Assembly: GCA_024036415.1 (NCBI GenBank) | Contig: JAMWET010000658.1 | Location: 62,001 to 126,000, forward strand | Reading direction: 5' to 3' | Length of the DNA stretch: 64,000 nt | DNA from: Prochilodus magdalenae | Lineage: Eukaryota > Chordata > Actinopteri > Characiformes > Prochilodontidae | Shown: positions 46,960-60,020 of the stretch, piece by piece | Layout: every line of letters begins with the position of its first letter | Numbering within the stretch: position 1 is the stretch's first letter | Made by a program: the position numbers and the translations under genes | Notes under the pieces: generated by a model | Database searches by the model: none | What the model saw: only the letters and a program-made list of their open reading frames with translations | Told to the model about the DNA's origin: nothing

Positions 46960-48340
46960 GGTGATTATGTGAACAGATTATGTGAAAAAATTTTGCAAAC
47001 TGCTCTAGGTCTCTCATATTTGAAGGGAGCCTTCTCCCAACAGCAATTTTTCCACAGGTGTTCAACAGAATTTAGATCCAGACTCATTGCTAGCCACTTT
47101 AGGACTCTCCAGCGCTTTGGTGTTGCTTTTTGAAGTATGTTTGAGGTCATTGTCCTGCTGGAAGACCCATGACCTAGGACGCAAACTCAGCTTTCTGACA
47201 CTATTAATCTTCAGATTTCATGATGTCTTGCACTCAGTCAAGAAACCCAGTGCCAGAGAGTGCATCACATGCACCCACAATTTAAAAAAAGGTGCCAATA
47301 ATTTTGTCTGGCCCATATTTGGAATGTGTGAAATTATGTCAAATTTGCCTTTTTTTTTCATTTTTGTGTTGTTCCAATACACACAAAGGAAATAGACATG
47401 TGTAATTACAATAATTTAGTAAAATCACTTAACAGATTGGTGAGACAGGCTGGGACAGGCTTATTACATGAAATGAAGCACTGCTTACTTTATTTTTTTG
47501 GGCAATGTTCAGTCAAACAGCTAAACTTGAGATTTGTATTAGGATCTATCAGTTCAAACCTTCATCAGTGTTATGCACAATTTCATTTATTTCAAAACAA
47601 TGTTTCTCAGTGCATGGCTGCAATGAATTTAGGGATTTCACCAGCCACAGTTCATAACATTATTTAAAAATTCATCTGTAGAAATCTATGTGCAAAGGGT
47701 CAGGCTGAAGACCAATGCTGAATATGTTCAATATGCTTATGTATGAGTTTAACCCCATGATGTCACATCCTGTCTGTTTCTGTTTCTCTTGTTATCTCCA
47801 TGTGCCTTTTGTTTTCCTGTGCCATGTGTTTCTGTATTTTGCTTTCAAGCTCCTCCTGTCTCTGCCCTCCTGTCATGCCCCTCTTCTGTCCCTATTTTGT
47901 AGCTCTGCCCCTTCCCAGGTGGCCCTGGTTAGCCCTCATGTCCTTATACTCCCTTGTTTGGTTTGTGCTTGCTTGGTGTTTTGTCTCCATGTTAGTTATT
48001 TTGTATCCCTGTTCTTTGGTCGTAGTAGTGTTTTGTTTTTCTCAGTGTCTTCCTAGTGATTTCTCTTATTATTGGTCCATTATTAAAGAGTTGCACTTGC
48101 ATCCTGCCTCCTCATCTAGTTACACATGGTCAGTCAAAACAGTTTGTCACTACAAAGTTAAGATGCTACTACACAAAACATCTGGGAAGTGTGCAGACTT
48201 CTCTGGGCTAAAATGGACTGAAGCAAAGTGGAAGTGTGTGCTGTGATCTGACAAGTTCACCTTTCAAATTGCTTTTGGAAAAAATGATCATGTGTTATGG
48301 GTGAAAGAGGAAAAGAAGAAAAAGAAAATAGGTTAGCCTG
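46960..48340. mobile_element. Cluster of rearranged Tc1-like transposon remnants
   Basis: On the - strand 47170-46965 reads WVFQQDNDLKHTSK and then WLAMSLDLNSVEHLWK, the second and third DDE regions. On the + strand 47285-47430 has the GGTGCCAATAATTTTGTCTGG end format. 47398-47690 encodes FQNNVSQCMAAMNLGISPAT plus VHNII (N-terminal DNA-binding region), and 48115-48310 encodes FSGLKWTEAKWKCVL, a stop, then SDKFTFQIAFGKN. The pieces are broken by stops and by a nested repeat (47760-48115). Two overlapping elements or one rearranged element would explain this. Confidence 0.75.
47760..48115 (+). mobile_element. Dispersed repeat family X, copy 2, nested in a Tc1-like remnant
   Basis: It shares ordered phrases with 25950-26375 (CTCCTCCTGTCTC, GCCCCTTCCCAGGT, GCTTGGTGTTTTGTCTCC, TTAAAGAGTTGCACTTGCATCC) in the same orientation. 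The transposase-like frames before 47690 and after 48115 belong to one element type, so this copy seems to have landed within it. Confidence 0.65.
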
Positions 48341-48344
48341 CACC

Positions 48345-50330
48345 TGTGCTCCATTAACACTAAGGGGTGCAAACATATGCTGCCATTTAGACAACATCTT
48401 TCAGGAACATATCTGCTTGTTTTAGCCTGACAGTGCTAAATGACATTCTGCACACAGTTTTGTAGTAAGGTACTGCAGGTGCTAGACTTGTCTCTTTAGA
48501 TGAATGCGTGTCGAATAATGAAGCACAGTGATGACCCAAGACTGTTGAGCAGTTATGTTTTCCCTTTCTTGTTATTTCACAAAAATCGCTTTCTTGACTA
48601 CAGCAATTGGTGTTTAAAGCAGAGGTGATAGGCTTTAGTGAAACATGCGGAAAGTATCACATTAAAAAGCATATGCTATTCTCAACAGGATACAAGTCAA
48701 AAAGGATTTTGTAATCATTGCTGTCTGTTTTTCTTTACATTATGTCCACTATAAGCACTTCATGCAGGAAAGTAAGTGAAACTTTAGAGGGATAAAACAT
48801 TATGGTTCAAATGCAACAGCTACAGAAGAAAAAACAGAACCACTCCTCTTTATACTCCTCTCTCCTCTCATTTTCTATGATGAATAATGCACATGAAATT
48901 GCTCCTTGGTTCCATCATAGTACACTTGAAACAGCATCTCAGGATTGGCCTTCCTCCATCACATCCTCAAGCATTCCACTCAGAGCTTGACTGGAGGTTT
49001 ATGACATTCGCACATTGAGAAAAGCCCTGCTGCCTGTTTCCCCACCCACGGCTACTAATAGATCACCAGGACAAACAAAACACACACTCCTGCCGATCAA
49101 ACTGGCAGCAGAGAGGAACTCAGAGAGAGAATGATCAGACACTAGAGACTGTCTGAGGGTTTCAGATGGAGCAGATGATGTTTAAAGTGATAAAACTGCA
49201 TGACTAAATCACGACACACTTGTGCCAAACTGTGTTGAGTGAAGCAATCTCAAATAGACTTGCTTATGGTTTCATACACTCTATGGCGAACTTACATGTA
49301 TTAAAATAAGTACTGACAAAATGCAGTCTTTAAGATGTCACTTTAAGATGCCATATTTGGCAATGGTTTTGGCTATGGTAGTCTTCTTATGTACGTTGTT
49401 ATAAATAGTATTATGGCTAACCCTATAGGATGCAAGTTGCATGAGTTAATGATACTAGTCAGTATAACATTAGAGACAAGCAGATAAGAGGAAAGCCAGG
49501 CACAGGTCTATTATATGGCAAATATCCCATGTATGTACTAAACACCTGGCTACAGTTAAAGGACTGATATGTAAATGACCTGTGTTCTGATATATATTAT
49601 ACCATAGTCAAAAATAGCTCATTCTTCAGAACTTGGAACTAAACAGCTGTAGGATGAATAGGTGTATGTAATTGTAAATATGTATGTAATAAAAACATAT
49701 GTAAATATGTTGGTTTTTATGACATCTCAAACACAAAACTCATTTTTTTGTAACTTAATTTGCATATACAGGCTGTAGAGACTGGGGAGCGAATTTACAG
49801 CCCCACTTAATCAAATGGAGATGGGATATTTATTAGGCTGCATGTTTTAGGATAACAGAATTTGATTTGGTTTCTGTGATTGCTGTTACTTAACATCATT
49901 ATTTTGCTCATTTATCCAGAAAAGTATGGCAGACACTGTTGTTGAAGGCGTCCCTTTCCACCAACATGGTGCGGGTGTCAAAATCTCAAACACTTATGTG
50001 CTTTCCCAGCACAAAAAAAAAAAATAAAAATCAACCAATCAGTGCTGTTTTAGTACTGAAAAACTCTGTGGACTGGAACCTTGGAACCTGTGACAAAAGC
50101 AGCAAAGGGACATCATGTTGCATGATGAACAGCACTGAGCTGAACACAGGAACAATTGTATCACACCGGTGATGTGCTCCTGGATGAGTGCATTCAACAG
50201 GCGGCATCCGTTTTTTTATCTAAAATGTGAGGCATTTAAAATATTTGCCATTTAATAAGAGCAAGACGTCTGTAATGTGAAAAACAATACAGATTTCTCA
50301 AACCAGTGAAAAAGGGGGCCCATTCGTAAT
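48345..50330. other. Intergenic, nothing recognisable
   Basis: No coding or RNA gene can be supported. Confidence 0.4.
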
Positions 50331-50379
50331 GGGATCAGTAGAGCCAGCAGAAGCACTGGCTCTTTGTTAGTGGAAAAGA

Positions 50380-50775
50380 GGTATGTGTGGGCCAGTCATG
50401 TTCTTCCAAACTCACCCAACCATGTCTTTATGGACCTTGTATGGCGCACTTGGGCACAGTCATGCTAGAACAAAAAGGGCTCCAAACTGTCCCCGAAAAG
50501 ATATAAGCATGCAGTAGTGCAAAATGTCTTGGTATGCCCATGCATTAAGATTGACCCTCACTGGAACCCTGAAAAACAACCCCATAGCAATATTCTTCTT
50601 CCACCAAATCTGGCATTTGCCAAACCAAGATTCGTCCATCAGACTGCGAGATAGAGAAGCATAATTCATCACTCCACAGAACATGTTTCACAGGTACAGG
50701 GGGGCGGCGGGTCAAGTAGCTGCCATTCCCTCCAGAAGTGGGCATGTGCTCCCCACTGATCATGCACAGGTTCCC
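50380..50775 (-). pseudogene. Tc1-like transposase fragment of another family
   Basis: The - strand frame 50763-50545 reads GGNGSYLTRRPPVPVKHVLW, SDELCFSISQSDGRILVWQM and PDLVEEEYCYGVVF. The LWSDE motif holds the first catalytic Asp. Downstream frames to 50390 include NLNAWAYQDILHYCML. The last third, with the remaining catalytic residues, is missing. Confidence 0.72.
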
Positions 50776-50799
50776 GTATTAACTAGCCCTTTCTCCAGT

Positions 50800-51563
50800 G
50801 TGAGGGAGGACACACACTTACACGCCAGAGAGACTGAGGGGTGAAGCCCCTTTTATCTAGGTTGCATTTTGTTTGATACTATGTCTAAATAGAGCACTCT
50901 GGTTCACTCACGCCAGGTGTTTTTGTGTCTTTAGATCTCGTCGAGGTCAGTGTGCCCAACCCCTCCCCCAAAGTGGCTTTGACTTCTTGATAGGTTGCAC
51001 ACATCCTAACAAATCACATTTCATCATATAATTGCGTAATTATGAGATTAATAAACAGACTACAAAAGGCAAAGCTAATAAATTATGCTCCATTAAGACA
51101 ATTTATGTCAACAAGCTTTTTTATGTTCCAGTAGCTGCTCTGTTTAGGTTACAGGTTCTGTAGATGACTATATTAGCAATTAGATGAAAAATATTGTGTT
51201 ACATAAATCATCAACCTTGCTCCTACCTTGGCTAATCCCATTTAGTTGCTTGGGTCATTTATTCATTCCTCATTTTGGGTCCTCTTAATGGCTCTTAGTC
51301 ATCCTTACTAGCCTTATGGCAAGCTACAACTGTTTTAGATTTATCCAAGAACATCCAAGAGTTGCTTGTTAGAGGATTTAGCCTGCTTTAGAGAATGTGT
51401 TTAGAGCACTTTAAGAAGAAAGAGACATTGTTTAGAATGTCTTCTGGAAATGTTATCCTTTTATAAAACATTAGAGGAGTCCTAGAGGGAAAGGATGCAT
51501 GTGTTCAAATATACCATCTCTGCTTTTATCTTTCAGCAACCAACCTCAGCCATCATTACGCAA

Positions 51564-51598
<35 letters not shown>

Positions 51599-52430
51599 CT
51601 GTGTATGAAAGAACTGTGGAGCTGACATCCCTCATTAGCACCTCCAGCATGCTGCGTCTCTGTTAGGTTCCGACAATGTCTGATGATTGCAGAAAACTAT
51701 GTAACACGATCCAATCCACCCCCGGTCGTTTTCATACCAATTGGAGTTGAACGTTGTCTCACAAACTCACTTAATAAGCAGTGTAAGTGTGATCTACAAA
51801 CTGCCACCACAAGCATTCATCTCAGCATTCCACAGGAAATGAATGTGAAACTTCAGGGGCTTTTAAAAAAAGCTGACTTCCCATAAAAATCTAGACTAGA
51901 GACATTTCCCTGTTGAATCAGTAAATAAAGTACATTCAGCACAGTGGAAACAGACTGCAGACATTCTGTATTAGTTTATCATAGTCTACAGGCTTTGTGT
52001 AAAAGCTGGCAGCAAGAGAAAAGTTCCACTTCTGAATTTAGAGTTCTGAAAGCATCCATTTAAATGAGTGACCTTCTTCAGAAAAATTCTCACATTCTGA
52101 AAAGTCGTGGCACTGATAACAGTAGTGTTTAATGATGTTCCCAGCACGGATGCAAACTGTATTGGTCAGAGGTGTATAGAGCTGTAGAATAAAAGAAGAA
52201 ATAAAATTGTAGCTGCTCAAAAAACATCTGTAGTACTGGGTAAGATGGAAGTTCCAGGTCCATCAAACATAGAACTAAATGTGAAAGAAAATAGAACTGA
52301 GGAAAAAATAGTACTACTTTTCTCACAAGCTTAGGTGGGTGGAAATGACATATAGGTGGACACTGATAAGGCAAAACATTACGGCCAGATGAAGAAAAAA
52401 ATATTGGTTATCTCATGACAGCAGAGCATG
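50800..52430. other. Intergenic, no gene; (CT)n at 51565-51594
   Basis: The only clear feature is the CT microsatellite. Confidence 0.4.
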
Positions 52431-52434
52431 TCAC

Positions 52435-53850
52435 TATCTGGGATATACACCATATGGACAAAATTACACCCACATGAGCTTTTATGATATCCCATTCAAA
52501 AGCCATAGGCATTTGACACTTTCAAATAAATGTTATATATAATACACTTTTAGTCTGGAAGAATGTCAAGCAGTATACCAAAATTCCAAATGATATCTAT
52601 TTGCATTCTCCAGTTTTATTACACTAGACTTCCCTGAGGCACATAGGAATGCAGAATCGATTTGTATCTGAAATAACTGACCTGTCCTGTATATATAATC
52701 AAGGTTTTATTATCAGTTTAAGCATCCAAATTCAGAATATCTGTATGTTGAGACAGATATATGAGAACCGTGTATTATATAATATATATTATACAGTTTA
52801 TCTATGAAATAATATGTATAAGAAAATATTTCCAAAATGTACCTCCATTATTATACAGAAATATTTTTTTATCCTAATGCCATATGTCGTAATAAGATGT
52901 TCCCAAATGTATCCCATTTTGTCCTTAATATGTAAAGCTGGTACAAACATAGATATGCTTTGAAATTGTGCAATAAATGCACAATTTTAATGCAAATGCA
53001 AATATTTTGTAAAGCTATGTGTCAAGTTATTCTGTCTTTTAAAATGGAGCCCTGAATTAACACAAAATGGCAATCAGCAATATCTTCTTGGTACTTAGGA
53101 ACAAAAAAAAGGTTTTACTGTTGTGGATATTTGCCAGGCGTTCTGTCTCTTAATATACGGCTGGCATAGATTTATCTTCCTCCACTGGAGAAACTTACTT
53201 CATCATAAATATCCAAGACCTTGGGGAAAATGAAATTTGATCTTTAATGTGCAAGTGTAAGCACCTCTGTAGGTAAAATGAAAATGTATGTAGTTTGTAT
53301 TAATTTACTGAACTGTGCAGTCTAACATTAAAAGTAAGTGATGCTACGCTTTCAGTAACAGTTTCTAGTAACTGTTGATCAGCCTTGGAAATTAACTGGA
53401 GGAATCTTGGCCCTTTCTTCCTTACAGAACCCAGCAACAATTGGTAATGTGACTTAACAGACCATGCCACATGCTGACATTCCTCTAGAACCCTGTTAGC
53501 AACCTCATGAGCCCCTGAACTTCATGTTGTGCTGTTAAAACTCTAAGAGGTACTCTGGTCGGCCTTCTGTTCCCATCTCCCATGAACTCTAAACTTAAAC
53601 TTTGGAAATGGAATGTCATCACCCACTATCATGCCTTGTTCAAACTCTGATAATTTGCGTTAACTTGCAATAGGCAGAACTGCCAGTGTTAAACATCACA
53701 ATTCATTCACAAGACACCACCTCACAACTTACATACAACCACCAACAACATTCAGGTGTGAGTGTTCCCAAGCTGCACCTGGAGTTCCACTTCATAATCA
53801 ATTTACATACTGTCATTCCATGACTTTAAATATATCAGTGTATATACAGT
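52435..53850. repeat. Old DNA-transposon-like remnants
   Basis: At 52450 ACCATATGGACAAAATTACACC followed by TTTTATGATATCCCATTC and AAAAGCCATAGGCATT is a recurrent terminal format of fish DNA transposons. 53640-53850 shares its end with 30730-30945. I cannot show that the two ends belong to one element. Confidence 0.4.
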
Positions 53851-54070
53851 ATAGGTGTGTGTATGTATTATTTTGTTCTCTTTGAATCTGGACCCCACAT
53901 CACATCTGATAAAGCATACTACAATAAACCCTCACTCTGGAAGAATCAGCAGCGAGCTGATTGGTGGTCTAAGTTAGCAGGCATAATAATTTGAGTTGGC
54001 ATATCAAGAAGCTTTTGTTCTCCATTGGTTTTAGCCCTGGAGAGAAGTCAGAGTGTCAGAAGAGTAGTTC

Positions 54071-54081
<11 letters not shown>

Positions 54082-54161
<80 letters not shown>
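54082..54161. repeat. (GA)n microsatellite
   Basis: Forty uninterrupted GA dinucleotides. Confidence 0.98.
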
Positions 54162-54163
<2 letters not shown>

Positions 54164-54169
54164 GTGGAG

Positions 54170-54700
54170 AGAATGCGTTTTGACATGAGAAAACATGGAC
54201 ACCATGCAGGTACGTGCCACAGGCCAGGAAGTAAAAAACAACAACACAGGGACAAGTAGAAGGTAAACAAAGTGAAGATGGAGGGATGAGCAGAGGAAGA
54301 GATGCTTTACTCTGCTCCTCTCCTTCTGGGCTGGCTGGCTGCTTCTCTTTATCACTTGTGGCAGGAGGTTTTAAATGTTTTCCAGGCAGACACACTGCAC
54401 ACTGCCCTCCAGCCGAACGAAGAGGAACTGACCGGATCTCACCGATCTCACTGCCTTGTTACAGAGACCTACCAGTGTGTGACATACACATAGAGCTACA
54501 AGGTTGCGTCCCCTTTTTACTGTGGTAGGACTGACAGGACCGAAAGAAAGATAGAGGAGTGCCTGGAATGTAGATTAATGGGGTGATGGGATTCTGTGAG
54601 CTGATGGTGGTTGAGAAATGGTGGCAGAAAGCAGGCCTCGTCTGTCCTCTGGAGGAGCTAAGGAAAAAGGTGAAGCGATTCAGTTTTCATCATAACTTTC
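54170..54700. other. Unassigned complex sequence with an exon-like start
   Basis: AAAACATGGACACCATGCAG/GTACGT (donor at 54210) has a good translation-start context five codons before a strong donor. 54300-54500 has a higher GC content, and 54540-54670 is non-repetitive. No matching acceptor or known protein was recognised, so this is not called a gene. Confidence 0.2.
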
Positions 54701-55340
54701 CAGAACAACCAGCATAAACCAGCATAATCAGAACTAGCTCAAGTAAAAGGCAAATAGATCATTTTATAAAAACAATAGCAAGTGTAAACCAGGTAAAGAA
54801 AGGCTATTAGCTACAACCAGTGATGGCTGGCAGATCATCCTCTGGCTGTAAGTTTTTGGGCACAAACTTCATATATAACAAACTGGCCCTTTTGAAAGAG
54901 TCATGATGTCTGGTAAAGCTTTGTGCTTTGTATGCTCATCACCTTGCTTTGATGATCTTTGTCATGTCCAGTCCTCAATTCTGTATAGCCCTCTTTTTGG
55001 ATTGGAGGTGTTTGGGGTGATCTCACCACTCCCACCAGTCCTAATATAACTGACCAAAACGTTCATATCATGTCCTAATCATGCAAATGGTTTGTCATAC
55101 TACTGTGGAATTCAAGCATAGTTTTTTTTATGAGGTATGAGACACTGCCTCTTTTGTGTATATTGCACATGCAATTTAGTGAAATATTATTAAATATTAT
55201 TACAAAAACAGAATACAGTACGAGTCATGTCAAATTCTCATTTTCAATACTGTTAATAAAATTGGATAATTTTAGTGAAATAGTGTCTTTATTGCTTCAT
55301 TGTCATGTCTGCTGCCAATTCCCCCCCACACTATCACAGG
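54700..55340. other. Intergenic, nothing recognisable
   Basis: No feature can be supported. Confidence 0.4.
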
Positions 55341-55357
55341 ACATTGTCACCGGAATT

Positions 55358-56235
55358 CTAATTGGTTTCCTGTGACTCTCTGCAGATCATTTCCAAATCC
55401 TTAAGGTTTTTAGGCATGCATTTGGAAACGTGAAGCTTCAGCTCTCTCCATAGATTTTCTATGGAATTGAGGTCAGGAGACTGGCTAGGCCATTCCATGA
55501 CCTTGACATGCTTCTTATGGACACTCCTTTGTTTCCCTGGCTGTATGTTTTGGGTCGTTGTCGTGCTGGAGGACCCATCCACGACGCATTTTCAGTGACC
55601 TGGCAGAGGCAAGGAGGTTGTCACCCAGGGTTTTGTGATACATTGCCCTGTTCATCTTCCCGTCGATGCAGTGAAGTTGGCCTGTCCCCTTAGAAGAAAA
55701 ACACCCCAAAACATAACACTTCCACCACCATGCTGGACGGTGGGGATGGTGTTCTTAGGGTCCTATTCTGTATTTTTCTTCCTCCAAACACGTCGAGTTG
55801 AGCTAAGGCCAAAAAGCTCAATTATGGTCTCATCTGACCACAGCACCTTCTCCCAGTCTCTCTCTGAGTCATTAATATGTTCATTGGCAAACTTGAGGCG
55901 GGCCTGGACGTGGGCCTTCTTGAGCAGAGGAACCTGGCGTGCACTGCAAGATTTTAAACCCTACGTCTCAGTGTATTACCAATGTTTTTTTGGAGACTGT
56001 GGTCCCAGCTGCCTTGAGATCATTAACCAGCTCCTCACGTGTAGTTCTTGGCTGATTTTTAGCCTTTCTCATGATCAATGAGACTCCATGAGGTGATATC
56101 TTGCATGGAGCTCCAGGCCTAGGTCGATTGACAGTAATGTTGTACTTCTTCCACTTCCGAATAATCCAGCTTCTCATCCAGCTTCTTACATATGGCTTTG
56201 TAGCCCATTCCAGTCTTGTATAGGTCAACAATTTT
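55358..56235 (-). pseudogene. Tc1-like transposase remnant (IR/DR group)
   Basis: On the - strand 56231-55968 keeps the second DNA-binding subdomain ([48 protein letters not shown]). 55709-55515 keeps [15 protein letters not shown] and [10 protein letters not shown] with the second catalytic Asp. 55582-55358 keeps [19 protein letters not shown], the third acidic motif. The parts lie in different frames, and the segment with the first catalytic Asp is largely gone. Confidence 0.88.
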
Positions 56236-56295
56236 GTCTCTTTAGTGGAGATGGTGGAGTGTCACTGAGTCTGTTGGCAGCTGGCCTTTTATACA

Positions 56296-56296
56296 G

Positions 56297-56329
<33 letters not shown>
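56296..56329. repeat. (GATA)n microsatellite
   Basis: Eight perfect GATA units inside the transposon remnant. Confidence 0.97.
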
Positions 56330-56659
56330 CTCACTATACAGGTGACTAGATACTAGATACAGGTGACAATTTGGGACAGGTGTCTCTCATTCAGGTAACG
56401 ACTTCATTGAGATTAGGGTGGGTCAGTGCTCTGTGGAAGCCAAGATTAGTCATGTTTTTAGGGGATCAAATACTTATTTCCCAAATTATTTTTTATTTAA
56501 TAATATTTAATTTTCTAGATTTTCTTTTTGATAATCCACCTCTCACTGTTAAAATGAAGCTACCATAAAAATCATAGACTGTTTAATTATTTGTCAGAGT
56601 ACAAACTTTCAAAATCAGTGGGGGATCAAATGCTTATTTTCTCCACTGTACATGTAAAC

Positions 56660-58120
56660 TCGTACATTACATGTACATAATTACCTAGGTCTAGTAAAAT
56701 ACATGAGTAGTAGTATATGGGTAATAAAAATAGCATATACACAGCCTTGTATCTCCCAAATAGTAGCTTTACAAGTTAATGTCCAGAAACCCTCAAAAAG
56801 ACCCACACATCTCCATCCTGTATATTTAGATGCATTTATAGCTGCATGCATGTCAGAGCAGTTGAGTGAGAATTACATTTACACTATTATATCACACGTA
56901 CACATGTGCATTAGAGCATGAGCAGAAAGACACCAGCCACTTGTCATACACAGAGAATTACAAATATTGTTAGGAAAGCACCAGTGAAGACCAAAACATT
57001 AGACTTTTAGTAGGAGGTGGCCAGATAAGACCCAGAATGTTTTTGAGGATAACACAGTGCTTCTGTACATAACTGCATGATTTGAACTTGGCTGCTTAAA
57101 CATGGCTACTCTGCTCAGGATGCCAATTGAACATAGGTATTTCACCATGGGCATCCCCCTTTTCTCACTGTTTGAACAAGGCTACTGTACCATGGCTGCT
57201 CTGCTTTGCACACAGGTTGAATGCAGCTGCTCTCCTGCTGCTACTCTGCTCTGCACACTGACTCTGTTCTACTTCCTCTATGACCGTTTGCATTGCTGAA
57301 TGTTTTCACTCTATCTAACACAGCATCTGTGCTGCAGGAGTATATACTGTACAATTGCACTTGTACATTTTCCATACCATAGAGGTCGTGCTGGTGCTAC
57401 CATAGCATGTTGTTGGCCGCAGTGGATAGAAGAAAGCATGCACCAATGAGATGAAGGATCTGGGAGACCTACATGAAACACAGAGAGAGAGAGAATGGGC
57501 AAAGTGCGGACATGACAGAGTGACCCAACAGCCATGAATGCAGACATTCAACAAGCAGTGATGCATAGCACCATTGGCAGACAGCTGCATGACACAGGAC
57601 TACATGCACACAGACATCTCTCATCATTCTCCTCTTACTATTCATCCTCCTGATTGCAGCTGAACTTGATTCTTTCTTTCTTTCACTGAAGGGTAGAATC
57701 AGGAAAATGGAAGATGGATTTGGGGTTGTTTATTTCAAGGCATTCACAGTTGAGTCTCATCTCTTGTCTAAAACGATATCTGGACATAGACTGTTTTATA
57801 AACAGTTTTACCCCCATTAATGTACAAAGAGGGTTTATTCTTGTGTTGTTTTACCAGATGGTCAACTCTCCTAACCAATTATTGATTAAAGGTATTTGAC
57901 CTTTAACCTATAAGTTTACAACCCTGATGCTAACCCCAGAAGCTAAACTTATACAGTTTATATAAATACACTGTTAAACACAAACCTTGACATCCAACAC
58001 AACTCTCTCATTCTGACTTAAATACTTGCTCAACTTGTTCATTTGATCCACTCTCTACATCCTTAGCTAGTTTACCTGCCCTGGTCCCTCATCTCACAAT
58101 CCTTATCAATCCTTTATTGC
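56660..58120. other. Intergenic, nothing firm
   Basis: 57095-57260 has loose repeats of a GGCTGCTCTGCTCTGCACAC theme, too diverged to call. No gene is recognised. Confidence 0.4.
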
Positions 58121-58131
58121 TTCTAGGTCAG

Positions 58132-58395
58132 GTTCTCTACAAGTCTGGTTTCTGACCATTACACAGCACTGAAGCAGCTTTAATCAAGGGCATTAGGGAT
58201 CCTCTTTCGTCTGCAGATGCTGATACTCTCAGTATACTTTTGCTTGACGTCAGTGCAGCCCTTGACACAGTGTGCCATTTTGTTCTGCTGTTAAGGTTGC
58301 ATCAGCTGGGCACTGATGGCACCACCCTGGACTTGTTTACATCATACCTAAATAATAGGAAGCAGTTTGTCACCCTCTCTGCACATATTTCCTCT
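58132..58395 (+). pseudogene. LINE reverse transcriptase fragment
   Basis: A continuous frame with one internal TGA reads LYKSGF, stop, PLHSTEAALIK, then SADADTLSILLLDVSAALDT and TLDLFTSYLNNRKQFVTLS. The LLDVSAALDTV block is the RT motif A (normally D-x-SAAFDTVDH) and the downstream part matches the SYLxxRxQ region. The style fits a CR1/L2/Rex1-type non-LTR retrotransposon. It is truncated on both sides. Confidence 0.82.
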
Positions 58396-58399
58396 AAAT

Positions 58400-60020
58400 T
58401 AAACAATTAAACATTTTTCCTACTTACAGGCTATACATGAGTGAAATGATTAGACAGTACTGTAAAACATTACCTGCAACACATGCATGTATTTACCTGT
58501 AAAATGAAATTTGCAAAAAAGATCCCTGACTGGCTTTTGATAGTTTACTATCAAATGGCCTACGTTGTAATGTAGAGCAGTACTCCTGAAGGAACCTAGC
58601 ACATATCCAATGTTTGATGAGTAATTTAGTCAATCAGAGCAAAATATACTAATAAAGAAATGCAGTGTCAACAGACTCATTACTGTGTAATAACTAACTG
58701 GCCCTGTAGCAGATTTTCACCATAAAGGATAACTGATGCTTTATTAATAATGGCTGACTGAGTGTCTGTCTTGCTCCATTACTGAGGTGGCTAGAAGCTT
58801 CATCAGACGCTGGCGCTCGCTACCCCTGGCTAATCATTGGCTATGCCTCTGTAGTTTAGTAATAAATCACATTAGTTATTTAATTCACATTAAATTTACA
58901 TGCTGTATCATTCTGACTGGAGTGGGTTTGTGTGTCCTTTTTTTCTGTTCATTTCTGTATTAAGGAATGGTAAAACATGTTTCCCCTTAATTACAGAATA
59001 ACTAGGAGAAAAACAGACAAAATATAAGAAGCATTTCAGCTTTACTTTTGTGACAGGGTAGACGAACCACATTTAGTTACCTTTGAGTGGAGAGTTTGAA
59101 TCTTTCCTGTTCATGTTCTGCTCTTTTCTGTCTTCTCCATTCTCTATTACCCTAGCTATTACTCCTGTACTAGTCTGTTACCCCTCCTCCTGAGCATTGT
59201 TTTCAGTTGTATCTTGTCAGTGATGCATTATTACAGCGGTGTTTCATGCTGTGCATTGTTGCGAATTTTGTTTGTACTCATGCTTGTACCTTTGTACAGT
59301 GTCCTAGTAGCTCTTGTGTTTTTCCTAGTTGATTGTTTGTTTCAGTGTGTTCCCTCTTGTGGAGCAATCAGGTCACTGTTTTGTGGTAGTAAATTAAATT
59401 TTTGATATACTGCTACATAATTGGACTTTAGCGATTCAGAGTATCTCCTTATTCTGTTTTATATACAGACTTCAATCATTTTTCCAACTTACTAATGCAC
59501 CCTACTTCTTCACCCGTCTTGTTACATTTTCAGTGGAAGAAAGTTTGGAGAACTTTATTAAGTTTAAAGGCTCACAAAGCTACTACAGCAATTAAAAGTT
59601 TTGCCCAGAACCTTGCATCCAAGCCAGGAACCATTTTGCAACCCTTTACTTTTAGCAGTGTCTAAAGTGATAATTTCAATACCATGCTTGCATCACTTTT
59701 GGTCGCCTTGGTGGTTCTTAAAACGGTGCAACTCTGAAGCATGCTGATGGAAAAAAAATAATGTTTTATTTCTTTAGTATTTCAGTACACACATCTAAGT
59801 GTGATGGAACTGAAGATGTGTTCACACAACTGGATGCTGAGTGTTGATGAAGGATTAATGGGTTGCTATGTTTGGTCTGGCTGTATATGACCAGATCCCT
59901 TGAGTATATGTCATGATCAACTGATCACTGACTGCACTGTGAGAACTGCTAAAAGTATCTGTCACAACAAAAACGTGTGAAACGAGACACACCGAAGACG
60001 TTCAAACAAGAAGACCGAAG
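58400..60020. other. Intergenic, nothing recognisable
   Basis: Small open frames such as 59214-59405 have no motif. Confidence 0.4.

Larger units (their letters stand above)
55345..56650 (-). mobile_element. Tc1-like transposon of the Sleeping-Beauty-type group, 3'-truncated
   Basis: The right end (TCCACTGTA at 56642-56650, with GGGGGATCAAATGCTTATTT just inside) and the inner repeat AGGGGATCAAATACTTATTT (56460-56479) form the double direct repeat typical of the IR/DR class of salmonid/cyprinid Tc1-like elements. The left terminal repeat is missing. A GATA microsatellite has grown at 56296-56329 inside the element's leader. Confidence 0.85.

Noticed and set aside
47715..48246. Frames of 113 and 148 codons
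   Set aside because: They cover repeat X fused by chance to a Tc1-like transposase remnant.
54286..54528. Two overlapping frames of 63-80 codons with higher GC
   Set aside because: No recognisable domain, no acceptor that fits, and two frames are open equally.
57095..57300. Possible tandem repeat with a GCTGCTCTGCTCTGCACAC theme
   Set aside because: Only two or three loose matches, not enough to call an array.
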